Below, one piece after another: positions 34,217 to 46,760 of a DNA stretch of 64,000 nucleotides (position 1 is the stretch's first letter; every line of letters begins with the position of its first letter). Origin of the DNA: Callaeas wilsoni (Eukaryota > Chordata > Aves > Passeriformes > Callaeidae); contig VWPU01008512.1 of NCBI GenBank assembly GCA_013398955.1, positions 1-64,000 of the forward strand. The letters are read 5' to 3'. The notes beneath the pieces are model-generated. The model was not told the DNA's origin, made no database searches, and saw nothing but the letters and a program-made list of their open reading frames with translations. The position numbers and the translations under genes are program-made.

Positions 34217-34441
34217 GGGCAAGCGGTGCCTTCCCAGGTAAGGCTCTCCTCTCCCACACTTGCAGCCTGTTTCTCCACACAGATCAGTGCAGCCCTCAAA
34301 TCTTGTCTACACAAGGTGACAAGTCCAGTTCTGGAGATGTTTATTCCAAACCAGAACAAAGTATTCTCTTTCCAAAATAAATACATCTGTAAATCTCCCG
34401 ATTTCATGATACTGTTCACAAAGGGATGGAGAGAATACAAG
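34217..34441 (+). other. Candidate exon or 21-base microexon
   Basis: A strong acceptor, TTTTACTTTCCAG, ends at 34216. A donor CCCAG|GTAAGG follows after only 21 bases (34217-34237; seven codons, GQAVPSQ). A second donor, ACAAG|GTGAGC, follows after 225 bases at 34441, and the frame stays open across the whole interval. The longer reading has no recognisable domain. Minus-strand frames are equally open here, which weakens a coding claim. Confidence 0.2.
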
Positions 34442-36395
34442 GTGAGCACCCCCTGAGCAGCCTCCCTCCCTCCAGCTCAGTCCCATCATAAATAACAGTG
34501 GAACTGAACTATACACAGAAGATGACTTTTTTTTTCCCAAAGCTCTCGGTTTTAAAGCAACTGTTCCCAATTCCCTCCAGTAATTCCCCAGACACATCCC
34601 CTTTCTTCTGCTACACAGGAGCATGGCTCCAAACCATTCTTGAATGAAGTCAGCTCTGCTTTGCCTCTTGTTTGCTCTAATCCACGCCACTTACAGATAT
34701 TTTCAAAACTGGGAAACAATACAAAGCCGCACTTTGTGTGATCATGCGATACCCTGCAAACACAACTATTCATTAAAAAAAATAGACTAGGCACTATGAC
34801 TGCCAGCTCCTGACTCTGCTGTGACACAGACATATTTTTTTTCCACCAGAGGATTTTTTTTTTGCCACGAGACACCGAACAAAAGTCACGAGCAGTTCCT
34901 CTGATCAAAAGAAATCTCTGCGAGAGTCTGCGGCAGCTTCACCCCATCCCTTCATGCCAGCCACTGCTCATTTCACTGAACACTCGCTCTGCTCTACACT
35001 CGGCTCTTGAGAAAGTCAGAGCAGATTCAGCATTGTACAGTAATACATTGAGAACAAATGTGTTGTTTCTATCAGTGGAAAAGGAATTTAACTATTCCTG
35101 GGCCACGGAAGGCTCGTATGCAATTCCAGGATCTGTTAATACTCTGCCTATACCATCAGTGTGGATATACCTGGCCTTGTTCTGGTGCTGATCAGTGATG
35201 TAAATAAAAATATTATTAGTTTAAAAAATGCCTTGCCTTTATTTAACAGATCAAATAAGTCTTAAAAGATTATAATAATTACAATAACCAGTATGTTTGG
35301 AAACCTTCTCAATCTTAAGTCCATTTTCTCTACAGATCTTGTGACTGTTCATGCAATCACAGGGTCAGGGCAGGATTTCAGCTGCAGAGCTGGGTCCCCT
35401 GTGTCTACTCCCTGGCACTATCAGCACCTCCAAACACACCAAGTGACTTCAGTCTGCTCCACATGCAGATACTGTGCAATAAATAATGAGCCACATAATT
35501 ATAGTTTGAGTATTGAATCAGTCTTTGAACGCTAGAAGTGTGGGAGGTGAGTTTTGTGAGGACAGGAACAGCATTTGCTGAATGTACATGGGATAATTTC
35601 AGTCAAACCATGAACGACAGTGCTTTGGGTTGAAAGATCTACAGAAAAATGCATCTCCGTTCTGCATGAGACTTGGCTGTTTTTTTCCATTGGCTTCCAC
35701 ACTAATCTGGAGCAAAACCACAAACATTGACCTTTTCCATTAAAGAAAACAAAAGTGTGTCTCCAAGGCAGTGGGAACCATGAAATCAGGAGCTGGAATA
35801 CGACATTGTAGCTTCTTTTTAGTAAGCTGAAGAGCAGCTAGGAACCTCCAACCCCCAGAAGAGCCAGGAATCCTGGACCACCATGCTTACAACTTCCTGA
35901 CTTCCAATGCATGGATGTGGGAGGAAAAAGCCCTGATGTGGCAATCCCTGATGAGTGTGCCCTACGTTGTAAGCGCCCAGCTGACCTGCACCAAAGCTTT
36001 AAGTCTTGTAACATCAAATGTCCACTACAGCCCTTCCTCTGCAGGAAATAAAGAGGCAGCTTGGGATCCACTGCTCCCAGCTTCTGGCTTCTCACTGGCT
36101 TGGCAGATGCACAGCAAAGGAAGCAGGAGCCGAGGAGACCAGTGGCTCCCAGAACCTCCCCAGGCAGCTGTGATAAAATCAGCTAATTGGTAGGGGAAAG
36201 CAGATTCTCTTGTAACTTGGACAGCATCTGATCCATCAGTTTTCTTTAATGGAAAACTGTCCCTTGAGGGAATTGCATTGGCTCCAGTCACTAGTGTCAT
36301 GAAAACCACAGGGGTTACCACGAGCTTTATATCATGTTTGGGCAAATACTCCATCTCCATGTCTTTCACAAGAGAAGAAATAAATCATTTTTCAA
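34442..36395. other. Non-coding stretch, no gene seen
   Basis: Overlapping open frames on both strands only. An AT-rich patch at 35190-35300 carries several TTATTA/TAATAA motifs. Confidence 0.55.
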
Positions 36396-36532
36396 ATTTC
36401 ACACATGGTGAAACGGAGGCAACAGGAAGTGCAGTTCCCCGACCAGTATTCACAAATTCACTGGTCCAGCTGCGGCTGGTTGTCAGCTCTGCTGACCTCT
36501 GCTCTTTTAGCACAGGCTTCCATGCCATCACT
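36396..36532 (+). mobile_element. MIR SINE relic, plus orientation
   Basis: The segment reads TTTCACACATGGTGAAACGG, AGGCAACAGGAAGTGCAGTT, and ends CCTCTGCTCTTTTAGCACAG. This follows the order of the forward MIR sequence: TTTTACAGATGAGGAAACTGAGGC, then the middle, then the GTGCTCTTAACCACTA-type 3' segment. It is heavily diverged in the middle. Confidence 0.55.
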
Positions 36533-36859
36533 GCACACAGGCAGTCATGGTGGCAAAAGACCACGGATTCATCTTTCTCACCTCTTGAATTTGCAGCATC
36601 ACTGCTCAAATATGGCTTCATATTGAAATATTCTGAACTTTTTATTTAAATGAAAGGGTGCTCTTCAAGGTGAGGGAAGAGTAAGACTGATTCTTTGTCT
36701 GGAAAAGAGTATAATTGTCTCAAGAAAATAGCCCTCATTGAGTCAAATGGAATAATTGGGATGCCATTAGTAGCTATTAGTTTGGTGATGAGAAGGCCCT
36801 ATTTAATGAGGCTGAAGGATTAAAGAGGAAACAATTTGAATTCTGTCTCTCACAGCACA

Positions 36860-37380
36860 CCCCCTCCAAAACCTCCTCCGCAACTCAACCGCTGCCCAGC
36901 TGACTTTAAACTGCCAACGCTGACAAAAAGGGGATGTTGCATCTTTTATAAACAGCCTTTTGTTTGCTGCTCTGACACCTGCGGAAAGCAAAATTGTTAT
37001 TTTCTTGCTGCTTGTTGCTAGTTTGATGCCCGCTCTGGGGCCCTACATCAGAGACACTGTTCAGAACAGGTTGCAGGGGTCCGTTTCCGTGCTGTCTGCC
37101 GATGGTGCTGCCTGAAGGAAAACCATGGAAACGGAGTTTGACAGGCTCGCGGGGACCCACGGCTGCCAGAGCCGCTGTCTTTGAGCGCCTGATGAAGACA
37201 TCACAGAGCAAACACAACATTAAAACACTGCCGGCTGCTTTGCATCACTTAGAATGCAAATCTCTTTGTTCTGCTCGGCCTTTGCATTTGGTAGCCAAGG
37301 AATCCGTGCCATCATCTAACACGGATTTGACGACCTTTTTTCCTTCCCTGCACACCGCCCCAAAAAAATAATAAATCATT
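36860..37380. promoter_or_regulatory. CpG-retaining block with POU and SOX motifs, candidate enhancer
   Basis: CpGs persist (CTGCGGAAAGC, CCGTTTCCGTG, GGCTCGCGGGGACCCACGG, GACGACC) inside otherwise CpG-poor DNA. A perfect octamer ATGCAAAT lies at 37254-37261, and CTTTGTT, a SOX-type site, at 37264-37270, two bases away. Two further TTTGCAT motifs occur at about 37239 and 37282. Octamer next to SOX is the arrangement used by POU/SOX partner enhancers, although the order is the reverse of the standard composite site. Function is inferred. Confidence 0.35.
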
Positions 37381-40300
37381 TGTTGCGGTAGGGAGGCTTG
37401 TGTGGGGATGTACAGCCCCGGCTTTTTGCAGTCCCTGGGATTTCTATGCACAAATTAAATGCCCATATTGCAGAGAAGAGAGGGCTGGGCTGCTTTGTTG
37501 CTCCCTGTGCATTATTTGATTTGGATTCATTTACATGGCAACTCGCAGGGGTAAATTTTATGTCATCTTTATGTCATGGATTAAAAGGTAAAAGTGATCC
37601 TTTTTTGAGCAGCATGTCCCTTCCAAACCCTTCAAGCCATACAGGTGAAAACAGACAGGAAAAATCCCAGACCCTCCCACCTCCAGAATTCCAGTTTTAT
37701 AACTTTTTATGCTAAATTCGAGAAGCTGTTTGGTTAATAATTCCCCCTTCCCATTGCAAGCAGCCTCTATTTTAGCTGCAATTTCTGACTGCCTTGGTCA
37801 AGGTCAAAATTTCTACACGATCTCTGCCTTGGTGCTCAGATGTGCCATTTCAGCAGCTCCTGGCAAGCTGTGCTGAACATGGGGCAGCTGGGAAGCTTTT
37901 TGTGCTGATTGGAGAAACCCTGGTGAACGTCTGCAGAAGGACAGAGCTGGTGGGGGACAGCAAACAAACTGATCATCCTCTCAGAAGCAGCAATTTCTCA
38001 TTTTGCTCTCCCTGTGCTGCCTAACTCACCCATTACTCATGCTGAGAGGGGATGATCCTCGCCCAACTGGCAGCAATACCCAACTGGAGGCTACAGCTCA
38101 CGAGTGGGAAATTATTTAAGTACAATATATAAATCCACATCGACTAAGATTCAGTAAGACTTAAATTGGTTAAGATCATCCTCAAAGGCTTTCCTGAAAA
38201 TACAGCTGGAGGCTTTAACTGGGTAGCTTCTCAGTAAGTTTTGGGAAGCTGGCCCCAGGAAAGAGGCTCATGACTGGTCCCTGCCCAGGCAGGAGGACTT
38301 GGCATCTTCATGGCCATACCTTGGGGTTACTCCAAAATGAAGCTACTGCTTCCTGCCCAGATCTCTTCCTAATAAAGCTGGTGGCCATTGGGAATAATCC
38401 ATAGAAAGGCCACAATTTTGGCACCCTCATTTTTAGTGGGATCAGTTCTACAACTGGGAGCAGAGGATGGACACAGGGATAGAGACATTTCCAAGTCATG
38501 GCAAAGCCCTTTTCCTTTCCTTGCCACTGCCACAGTGGATGTTGGTCTATGTCATCTTTGTTGGTCCATCAAAGTTAGCCATCTTTATACAAAGCTGGAG
38601 AAGCATGATCTGCCTAGACAAGGTTTTCCTGCTTCCAGTACTGCTTCCAAGCTGCTTTGAGTCTCCTTTCCAGCTACAGCCTGGGAAGGACCCACTTTAC
38701 AGCATGGGTTAGCTGTGTCTGCAGAAACTATTATTTGTTGGTGAAATTAGTGTGCAGTTATTGAGAAAATATGGCTTTAAATCTCCATAAGAGTGTTGAG
38801 GAGATGTCACGCTGTATTTTGGCAGTCACCAAGGAGATCCAGGTGCTCTCATTTCTCTCTGCTTCCTATGCTCCTTTGGATTATGCCAGTCTTTCTCCTT
38901 TTACACTCTTTTCCACATTTTCCATTTCTTTTCAGGCTGGAAAGACCTTTCATTTTCTTACGGACTCATTGACTGAGCTTTCCTGACTCAAATCCCTCTG
39001 CGAGACCGTGCAGAAATGACATCAAAATATCACCATTTTGAGGCCACATGCTTTTCCTGCCCACTGGTGTCCTTTGAGTTTGAATTGCAGTGTTCAGTTT
39101 TGACTGTGAGGCAAAGCTGGTGGTTTCCTGACTAACCCAAAGTCAGGTCAGAAAAGAAGAGTGAAAACCAGAAAGGCACCCTAGAATGTCTGAGCAGAAA
39201 ACAATCAGATTTCTGTGTCAAAAAGATGGCAAAACTAAGGATGTGGGACTTGCATGAAAAATCTTGTAGACAGGTTTTTTTTTCCTCTTCCTTTCCTTTC
39301 TCTCACAGTGGGACAAATTCCACTTTTATTTCAGTTCATCTGTAAAACATGAGGAACCAGCTGAGCGTAGCGTTGGTTCACAATGAGGGCAGCTGACAAG
39401 GGAAAGGTAAAAGGAACTTGTAACTGCTGCAGTTCTCTCCAAGAAATTATTGTAACACGAAAAAGAACCCTCAGACTAACTTCCAAAAGATAAAGAAAGG
39501 CATTAGGACATCATCTAACACTCCCTGACACAGAAGACTCCAAGGTATAATTATTAATGCATTAGTTGTTTAAATATAGGCCATCACCTCCTGTTGTCTC
39601 AGGTTTTCTAGAGCTCATTGTCCTCTGGTCCTTGCTTAGGATGGGCTGCAAACAGGGAGGAGGCAGCTCTAAGAGTCTGGGAAATGAGTTAATGGTCAGA
39701 ACTTGGGTAAGGGTGGAAAAGCAGGACATGAAAGGGCAGAAAAAGGTTGAGATCAAATGCTTTAGCACACACATTACTTGTCTGGGGTATTTTGGGGTGA
39801 ATTTTAAGTTCCATACCTCTTTATACATGTTAGGGACCACTGTGTGTTACTTCAATTCAGGGACCGTGATACCCAAAGAATAAAGGCTCCATTTTGCACC
39901 CAAGGTACTTTCCAAATTCTCCTTCATCCTCAAAGACTTCGGAAATTAATCACCAATGCAAGCTGTAAAAACCTAGTTCATCAACAGCGTGTTTCACTTC
40001 CCAAGGAGCACGGAGAGGTGTGATGGCACAAGGCATTTCCCAGGGAACTGTCCCCACTTACAGTGACACTGCTCAAGTGGAGCCTGAGTCCCATCAGTGG
40101 GAAAGACCCCTCCCCTCCAGACAGCAGCACAGATCAGAGAGTTTGGGACTCCCAGTATGGTACAATTTGCAAGTCCAAAGCCATTAGACAGAGAAGGAGA
40201 TTCAGAAACAGCCTAATTAGTTGCATTTTCTTTTCTAACCCCAGTCAAAAACCAGTCAGACTGTGCTTTAGATTTGACATCCTATTAAATGCAGAACACA

Positions 40301-41566
40301 GGCCAATAGCTTTCATTTTCCCTTGTGATGCCACAGACTGTTGTTTTTATAGTTTGACAGAGAGACATAATTAGGCCTCAAAAAGGACAAGTCTAGACTA
40401 TTAGTTCCCCACAGAGGCTCCCTGGAAAATCAGAACCCACAATTATTCTCCACTTTCCCACTGAGGCAAATTTGCAGATATCTGCTCTCCTGCCTCAGAT
40501 TTTCTGCTCACAGCCTTTAAGCCTGGAACTTCACCGTCCTTTCACTTGAAGGGCACAAGGGAAGAGACGGGGAAGGATGGTGCCGGTGCTGGGTTTTCCA
40601 AAGGGAGAAAACATGTTAAGGACAATACATGGCACTGCTAATGCTGTAGCTATGGGTGCTTCTCAGTGCTGCAGCCAGAGTGGCAGAAAAATTTATTGCC
40701 ATATTTCTGAACTTTACTTGCTGCCCAACAGAATCGAACTTCAGAAAAATAAAAGTTAAAACTTCTTACCTCAATTACATGTAAAATGAACCAGACACAA
40801 AGCAGCAGCCTGACTGTGATTCCTCTCCTGCTGTCACAGCAGCTGTCATCAGAGCAAGGCTTTTAGTGCCACTTCTCACTGAGACCCTTGCTGGTTCTCG
40901 TCTCTGCTTCTGAGTTACCTGCAGCTTCACTTTTTGTTTTTCAACCACCAGGAAGCAGATTCAGTCTCTGGCTACCACAGTCTCCCTCACAAGCAATTCC
41001 TCAGTCCTTCTTTGCCGAGTGCTACACACCAGCTCCCCCTTGCTTAGTTTCCAGGGGCTTGGACGGTCCTGTTGAGCTGCAGCCTTGGACATACCTGATT
41101 CAGAGGAGCTCTCAGCCTCAGTGTGAGCATGGAACATTGGTCCTTTGTTTTTGCAACAGCATCATATTTCAGATGCATCTTCAGTGTATAATCCCCAGAA
41201 ATCCTCAGTTCCTGGTGTGCCTAGCCAGCAGTCCCTAATTCTGTGTAAAGCATCCTACAGCTGTTTTTATTGCATCACATATTACTGTTTTCAAGCCATT
41301 TCCCCAATCTATCAGCATGGCATTGAATTCTAATTCTATCTTCCAAAGTGTTATTCAACACGTTTCCTGGGAATTTGACTCACAAGGAGCATCAGATCCT
41401 GTTCCCTCTTGCCACCTGCTTCCCATTGCAAACCTTGGTGCAAGATTTGTTCCTGTCCCAGGGAGGTACAGTGCAGAGTATGCTGCAGGGGCCTTTTTGT
41501 TGTGCATTGCAGCATTTTCCTTTCCTCTGTGAGCTGTAAAACCTACTCAAGACTATTTTGCTCCAT
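37381..41566. other. Non-coding stretch, no gene seen
   Basis: Only short overlapping frames. A possible MIR trace (TTTCAGTTCATCTGTAAAAC) lies near 39329. T-rich tract near 39276. Nothing else is supported. Confidence 0.55.
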
Positions 41567-41750
41567 GGAATCATAGGATCACAGAACAGTTTGGGTTGAA
41601 ACAGACTTTAAAGATGACCTTGTTCCAACTGCCCTGCCATGGGCAGGGACATCTTCCACTAGACCAAGGTTGCTCCAAGATCCATCCAACCTGGTCTCAA
41701 ACAATTCCAGGAATTGGACATTCACAGTTCCTCTGGGAAAACCCTGGATA
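41567..41750 (-). mobile_element. CR1 LINE, 5'-truncated 3' end
   Basis: The plus strand begins GGAATCATAGGATCACAGAA, then GTTTGGGTTGAAACAGACTT, CTGCCATGGGCAGGGACATC, and CAACCTGGTCTCAAACAATTCCAGG. This is the reverse complement of the CR1 3' end, so the element points left. About 185 bases remain. Confidence 0.95.
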
Positions 41751-42650
41751 CTTGATACCACAGAAATGAGCAGAAATCCTGGGCAAAGCTTATTTGCCTC
41801 TCAATAAGTGCATGAAAATGTCTTCCATGTCTAATAATCCAAGTTTATTCTTACTTTGGCCATGGATTATCACATCCCTACTAGGCAGCAACAGAAACCT
41901 CAGCACTCCAGGGGTGTGTAGTTGCTAATGTCCCTGTTGGTGACACTGGCACCTTTCCTGGGCCAAAAGGGTCAAAGAGAGCTGTGCACATGCCAGCTGC
42001 AGACCAGTGCCCTGTAAGCACTCAATTAGCCTGGCCATATCTGCTCAGTCTGCTCGAGCCACTCGATGGAAGGAAAATGCTTACACGATCCCTCTGCCTA
42101 CAGGGCCTTGAAATCTTTCGGGGGCCTGGCTTTGCTGCCTGGTTTTCCATTGACAGGCTGATAGAGACATCACAAATCTCTCCAAAGGCCAGTCACTAGG
42201 CTTCTTTCAACATTAAAGGGTGTCAATGTTCACTCTGCCTCAGAGCCTGAGGCAATATAAATCACACATGGATATGTGAACTGAGTGTTTGAGGTTAAAT
42301 TCTCTCTGTATACACAAAAATTTCACCTTGGGTAACTGATACTCTGGTGTTGTCTCCCCATCAGCATCAAATATTTTCAGTAAATCCCAAAGGAAAATAA
42401 AGTTTTATAGGTGAAAGGAAAAAAAAGGAGGGATGAACTAAGGTGTTGTGGGAAGAGATTATTGACTCATTTTAAATATACATTGTAATTATCTTGGAAG
42501 AAAAGTCAGTAAACTGATGGGTTTTTGTTGGGGTTTTTCAATGCTCAGTTAGTCATTTTCTCTTTAACTGAACTGACCCTCTGGTCACAGGTGAGCCACC
42601 TTCCCTGAATCATCTCTGATGCTTTTCTTCCTAAAAGCACTTGACCAGCT
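41751..42650. other. Non-coding stretch, no gene seen
   Basis: Sits between the CR1 and the CpG island. A donor-like CACAG|GTGAGC occurs near 42590 just before the island. No gene seen. Confidence 0.55.
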
Positions 42651-42659
42651 CAGGACCTT

Positions 42660-43500
42660 CCGTGGAGCACCTGCTCCCCACGCCGCTCCTCCCTCTCGCA
42701 TCCCGTCATCCACGGCACGAGCTGGGCTGCCCAGATGCCACCTTCTGTCTCCGGCCATCAGCTGGGAAAGGCGGAACGCCCGGGCGGCGGCTGCTGGAAG
42801 AGTCTGATTCACCCTGACTGCCGCAGTTGTGGCACCTCTGCGGGAGTCTCTGCCGCTTGCAAACAGGAGACGGGACAGCTGGGGCTGTCAGTAAATTACA
42901 GTGCACAAAGATAGCTCCGGTGCCTGCCCGGCCTTCCGCAGGCAGGGCCCTGGCAGGAGCTCGGTGGCACTGCCGCATCAGCGCGTTTGCCCGACGCCGC
43001 ACCGCTGCCAGCTGGCCCTGCGCGCTGCCCGCGGGCACCCGGCGCTGCTGCCCAGAGACCCGGGCCAGCATCTTGCGGAGTATTCAACAGATCCTCCTGC
43101 GGGAGAGTGCCAAGTACCCGGGGGGTGCGGAAAGGAGCGGCTATTAAATTCAGGCTGTTGGCTACTCGATAGCCTTGCTCGGCTCCCTGCGTCTCATCTG
43201 CGCTCTCGGCAGCCGGTTCCATCGGCGGTTCGGCAGGGCAGGAGCGGAGCAGATGGAGCTCGGCAGCCTCTGCCCCCTCCTGCCGAGCACGCAGCTCGCC
43301 CGCGCCGCCGCCACTGCTGCTCCTCACACCGGAGAGGGATGTTTCCCTTGGGCACCCACCCAGACAGCCTCCAAGGCTTTGCACTAAGCAGAAACGGGAG
43401 CTGGGAAACTACCTGCCTTAAACGGTGTGGGTTTAATGAGATTTTTTTATGACCCCTGCAGTAAATTGCCTGTGCTCAGTCTTGTGTCGGAGTAAGTAAC
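42660..43500. promoter_or_regulatory. Orphan CpG island, candidate internal or alternative promoter
   Basis: About 700 bases of high G+C with frequent CpG (CACGCCGCTCC, GGAACGCCCGGGCGGCGG, GCGCGCTGCCCGCGGGC, GCCCGCGCCGCCGCC), including a GGGCGG box near 42783 and no clear TATA. Frames up to 183 codons are open on both strands, as expected in stop-poor GC-rich DNA; none has a recognisable domain. A donor-like GGA|GTAAGT lies at 43492-43497 just past the island on plus. A promoter for an alternative transcript or non-coding RNA is the likely role, inferred from composition. Confidence 0.6.
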
Positions 43501-43596
43501 ACCCGGCAGAAATCGTAGCGAGGCAGTAATTGCGGAGTAGCTGTCTCGGATCTCCGTGCCATCAGGCAGGGATTTTCATTTCATACATTAGTCACA

Positions 43597-43633
43597 ATTT
43601 GCATATAATCATAGTCATAGTTGCATATAATCA
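43597..43633. promoter_or_regulatory. Repeated octamer-like motif beside the CpG island
   Basis: TTGCATATAATCA occurs twice, at 43599-43611 and 43621-43633, 22 bases apart. The first copy overlaps ATTTGCAT (43597-43604), the reverse complement of the POU octamer ATGCAAAT. Two turns of the helix separate the copies, which suits side-by-side binding. It may alternatively be a chance local duplication. Confidence 0.35.
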
Positions 43634-46600
43634 GTACATCCCTTTGAATGTGAAGAAAAGAGGGGCGAAAGCTGCCCAGCACTGAGGAAATGCACGGAGT
43701 CACTGTGGGTTTTATGGATCTCCCCATCACTCCCAGCCTGCCAGGGGCTGCATTGCTACTCAAGTCACACACCCCTTAACACAACCTCTGGATTAAGGCA
43801 GGGAAAATGTGTTTGCTTGTCCATTTCTGGAAGGTTTTAGTGAGCACTGGGTGGATTATACATCAGATTTTCCATTATTGCCATTGCCCAAGCTGCAACA
43901 ACAACAGATTCCCAACCATCCTAAAATGCTTCCTAAAATCCTTTTTTCTGGAAAGCTGTTTCATAGAAATAATGACTCCTCAAAGGCATGGGGGGAGGGT
44001 CTCCCCATTTAGTCCAGTGAAGCCTAAGCACATGCACCTCAGCATTACAGGTACCTCAGGAACAGTCATTTGTTCCTGGCTCACTTCCTTCTCGCACCAG
44101 AACTTCCTCCTGCTCCTCAGGACCATGTTTGTGTTCTGAGTGATGCCAAATGCACCCAGCAGTTTCCCTGTCTTCAGACCTCTGAGCTTTTGGAGGTCGT
44201 ATCCTGAGTTGGTTTTGGTTCCTGATCCGTCCTGCTGCTCCTCACCACTGCAGTCACAGCAGGAGCGAGGATGTGAGCCTGGGCTGTGGGAGCTCCTCGA
44301 GAGCTCATCGGGACACCCTGGCAGGAGAGAGCCACGGCAGGGGCAGGCACCAACCCAAAAGGGAATCGCTTCTGTTGCGTGTCCCTAAAACACCCTGTGC
44401 TTTGCCAGGAGGGAACAGGCTGGTGGCATGACACAGAAAGCAGCTTGAAAGAGTTGATGGTAAGAAAAATTTCTCCATCACCTTATTTGAGGAGATATTC
44501 AACCCTCCAAAGCCAGCAACCACAACTAGGGAAAAACTACATTCTGGCACACAGAATCCTTTTTTGGCACAACTCTGTTAGAGGCAACACTTCAGGCTGT
44601 AACTGGGGGAATTGTGGTTCACCAGCAGCCTGAGTATTTACACCTCTGTGGTCTGTGTTCTTGGATGTTCATTCCGAGCCCATCACTCAGGCACCTCCAC
44701 ACCTTAGTCCTGCCTCCAGCTTCTCACCCAGCAAAAGAGCAAAGCTTTTCCTGGGATTTTAAACAGCCTTAGAAGACCGTCATGGGATTTTTCGCTCATT
44801 TCTGTCCACTATTGTAAAATAATGATGTGAAAATCTTTATGTTTAAAATAGCATTTGTCTCTTTCTGGTTCTTTTTTTAACTGCAGTCTGCTCGGCTGCA
44901 GTCGGGGAATGATTATCTTGCAGAAGTTGTACCTTGCCCATTGACTCGCTGGGCCCATCTCATGTCTAGCTTAAAATCTGCATAATGAGAAGAAAGCCAT
45001 TTTCCTTGCGATCCATTCTCCTTTTCAAAGCTCCTCACGTGCCAGGTTGTTGTTTTTTAATCACACAAAATGGTATATATTAATGAGCTCTGAAGTTACA
45101 TAAAGATAGATCTAAAGCATAAAAACACTAATATGCCCTGTAGCATTCAGTGCTTTGAACACGGAATGGCATCTGTGTGAGAGTCTGATTGCAGGCAGCT
45201 ATGGAAACCAGTGCCAAAAAATGAGGAAATGCTGAACAAGTCGTGCAAGATTGGAAAAAACCTGGGAATGAAGATATTCAATTTGCATTAAAAGGCCTAG
45301 CTCGCTAGCAGCCCAAATTGTGCAACTTTCTGCCTTTAAACGATTATTTTCTGGCATTCTGCTGGCAATGTGGAGATTGTCTTTTCCCTGGAAGAACATT
45401 TCCTTCTCCCTCCAGCCCCTAGCAGAAATAAAGGGCGAGCCAGTTCCCAGGTCACTTGTGGCTATTCCAAATAGGACAAGTTTTGCAACTGTGGAAAAGT
45501 GCAAGGTCTTCCCTCATCTTTGCGTTCATCCTGAGCAATTTCCTTCTCATTTCCAGATGGTGCCAATTAAGAGTAAGAACCCCTGCCCTGACGGTTGTTA
45601 ACAAAACAAGCACAATCTGAAACTTTAATGAGTAAAACTAGAGACACATCATATGCCCAAGAGAAGCCAAAATGAAAAGAACGACCACAGTTGGCAAACA
45701 CTTGGGTGGCTACATCTAAAATTCTAAAATGCTGGAGGTTTTCTTACCATGTTTTAAAATTATGAAATGCTAGATTTTATTTTTTGTACTCACGGCTGCC
45801 TTCTACTGCTCAGTTCAGTGGGATTATTTTGAGTCTTAAAGATAATCATTTGGATAAACTATTCTAATCAGTGACTGAGGCAGGAACACTGGGCCACGTG
45901 TAATTCATGTTAGAAGGTATTTTTCTAACATATTATTGAGTTAATCTTATTAATCAGTAGTTGGTAATTCAGATAGCATTCATGTTTTCAAAAAAAAAAA
46001 TGTATCAGATAGTCCTGGTTAGAAGAGATCACCAGTGAGACATGGCTAAAAGTACCAGCTAGAAATGGAAGCTACATGAACTCTGACTGCAAACCAGATT
46101 CCCAGGTTTTATGTCATGGGGAGGAAATTAACAATTTTCACCAATTACCTGGGGGTCTAACGGATGATCTGTCACTTGAAAACCTGACCTTGAGTGTGAA
46201 CATCTACCAAAGAGCATTCTCTACCACAGCTGTGTGCAACTTTTCTCAACTCACAGATGTCTCAAAAAAAATACACTATGGATGTTTCAGCTCTTGGGTA
46301 GCAAAACTTACATTTGCCCTGCTTGTATTCGTTAGCTTTTTCTGACTCTGTACAAATAAACCTTGAACTCTGGGATTTGTGGACCATGGTCTGAAAAGCT
46401 TAACCTTAAGTTATAAAGTTCATGGAAGAGTTTCTGACATAATACCCATGCCAAGAAAAGGTCCTTCTGACCATAGCCTGTAAATCAAAAATGACCTGTT
46501 GGAAGTGCAGTTGAGAGGAGTTAAACCAAGGGAATATCGGATAATGCACAGCTTCAACTTCACTTCAAGGAAGGGACAGAGGGGTGGGGTTGCCCTCCGT

Positions 46601-46679
46601 AGTTCCTGCCCTGTCACAACAGAGGAAACAATGCAGTGGATCAGAAGAGGTGGAAATTAATGAAGGACGAGGGAAATAA
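43634..46679. other. Non-coding stretch, no gene seen
   Basis: Short overlapping frames. A patch at about 45030-45200 contains TCACGTG, an AT-rich core and GGCATCTGTGTGAGAG, and has the texture of a non-repeat conserved element, but nothing decisive. ATTTGCAT occurs near 45276. CTGCAGTC occurs twice near 44882-44903. Confidence 0.5.
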
Positions 46680-46689
46680 GGACAGTAAC

Positions 46690-46760
46690 GTGGGGCAGAC
46701 CAAAGGTCCATCTGTCCCAGTGATTTCAGATGTCTGACAGCAAGCACAGGAAGCAGCAGG
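46690..46760 (+). repeat. Old interspersed repeat fragment
   Basis: GGGGCAGACCAAAGGTCCAT followed by CTGTCCCAGT, then TCTGACAGCAAGCACAGGA, is the hallmark core of an old interspersed repeat seen in many reptile and bird genomes. I am not certain of its family name (it may be part of a CR1-type LINE). A second copy lies at 59268. Confidence 0.5.

Noticed and set aside
42896..43452. 162- and 183-codon frames in the orphan CpG island
   Set aside because: Stop codons are rare in GC-rich DNA and the frames overlap on opposite strands with no domain, so they give no evidence of a protein.
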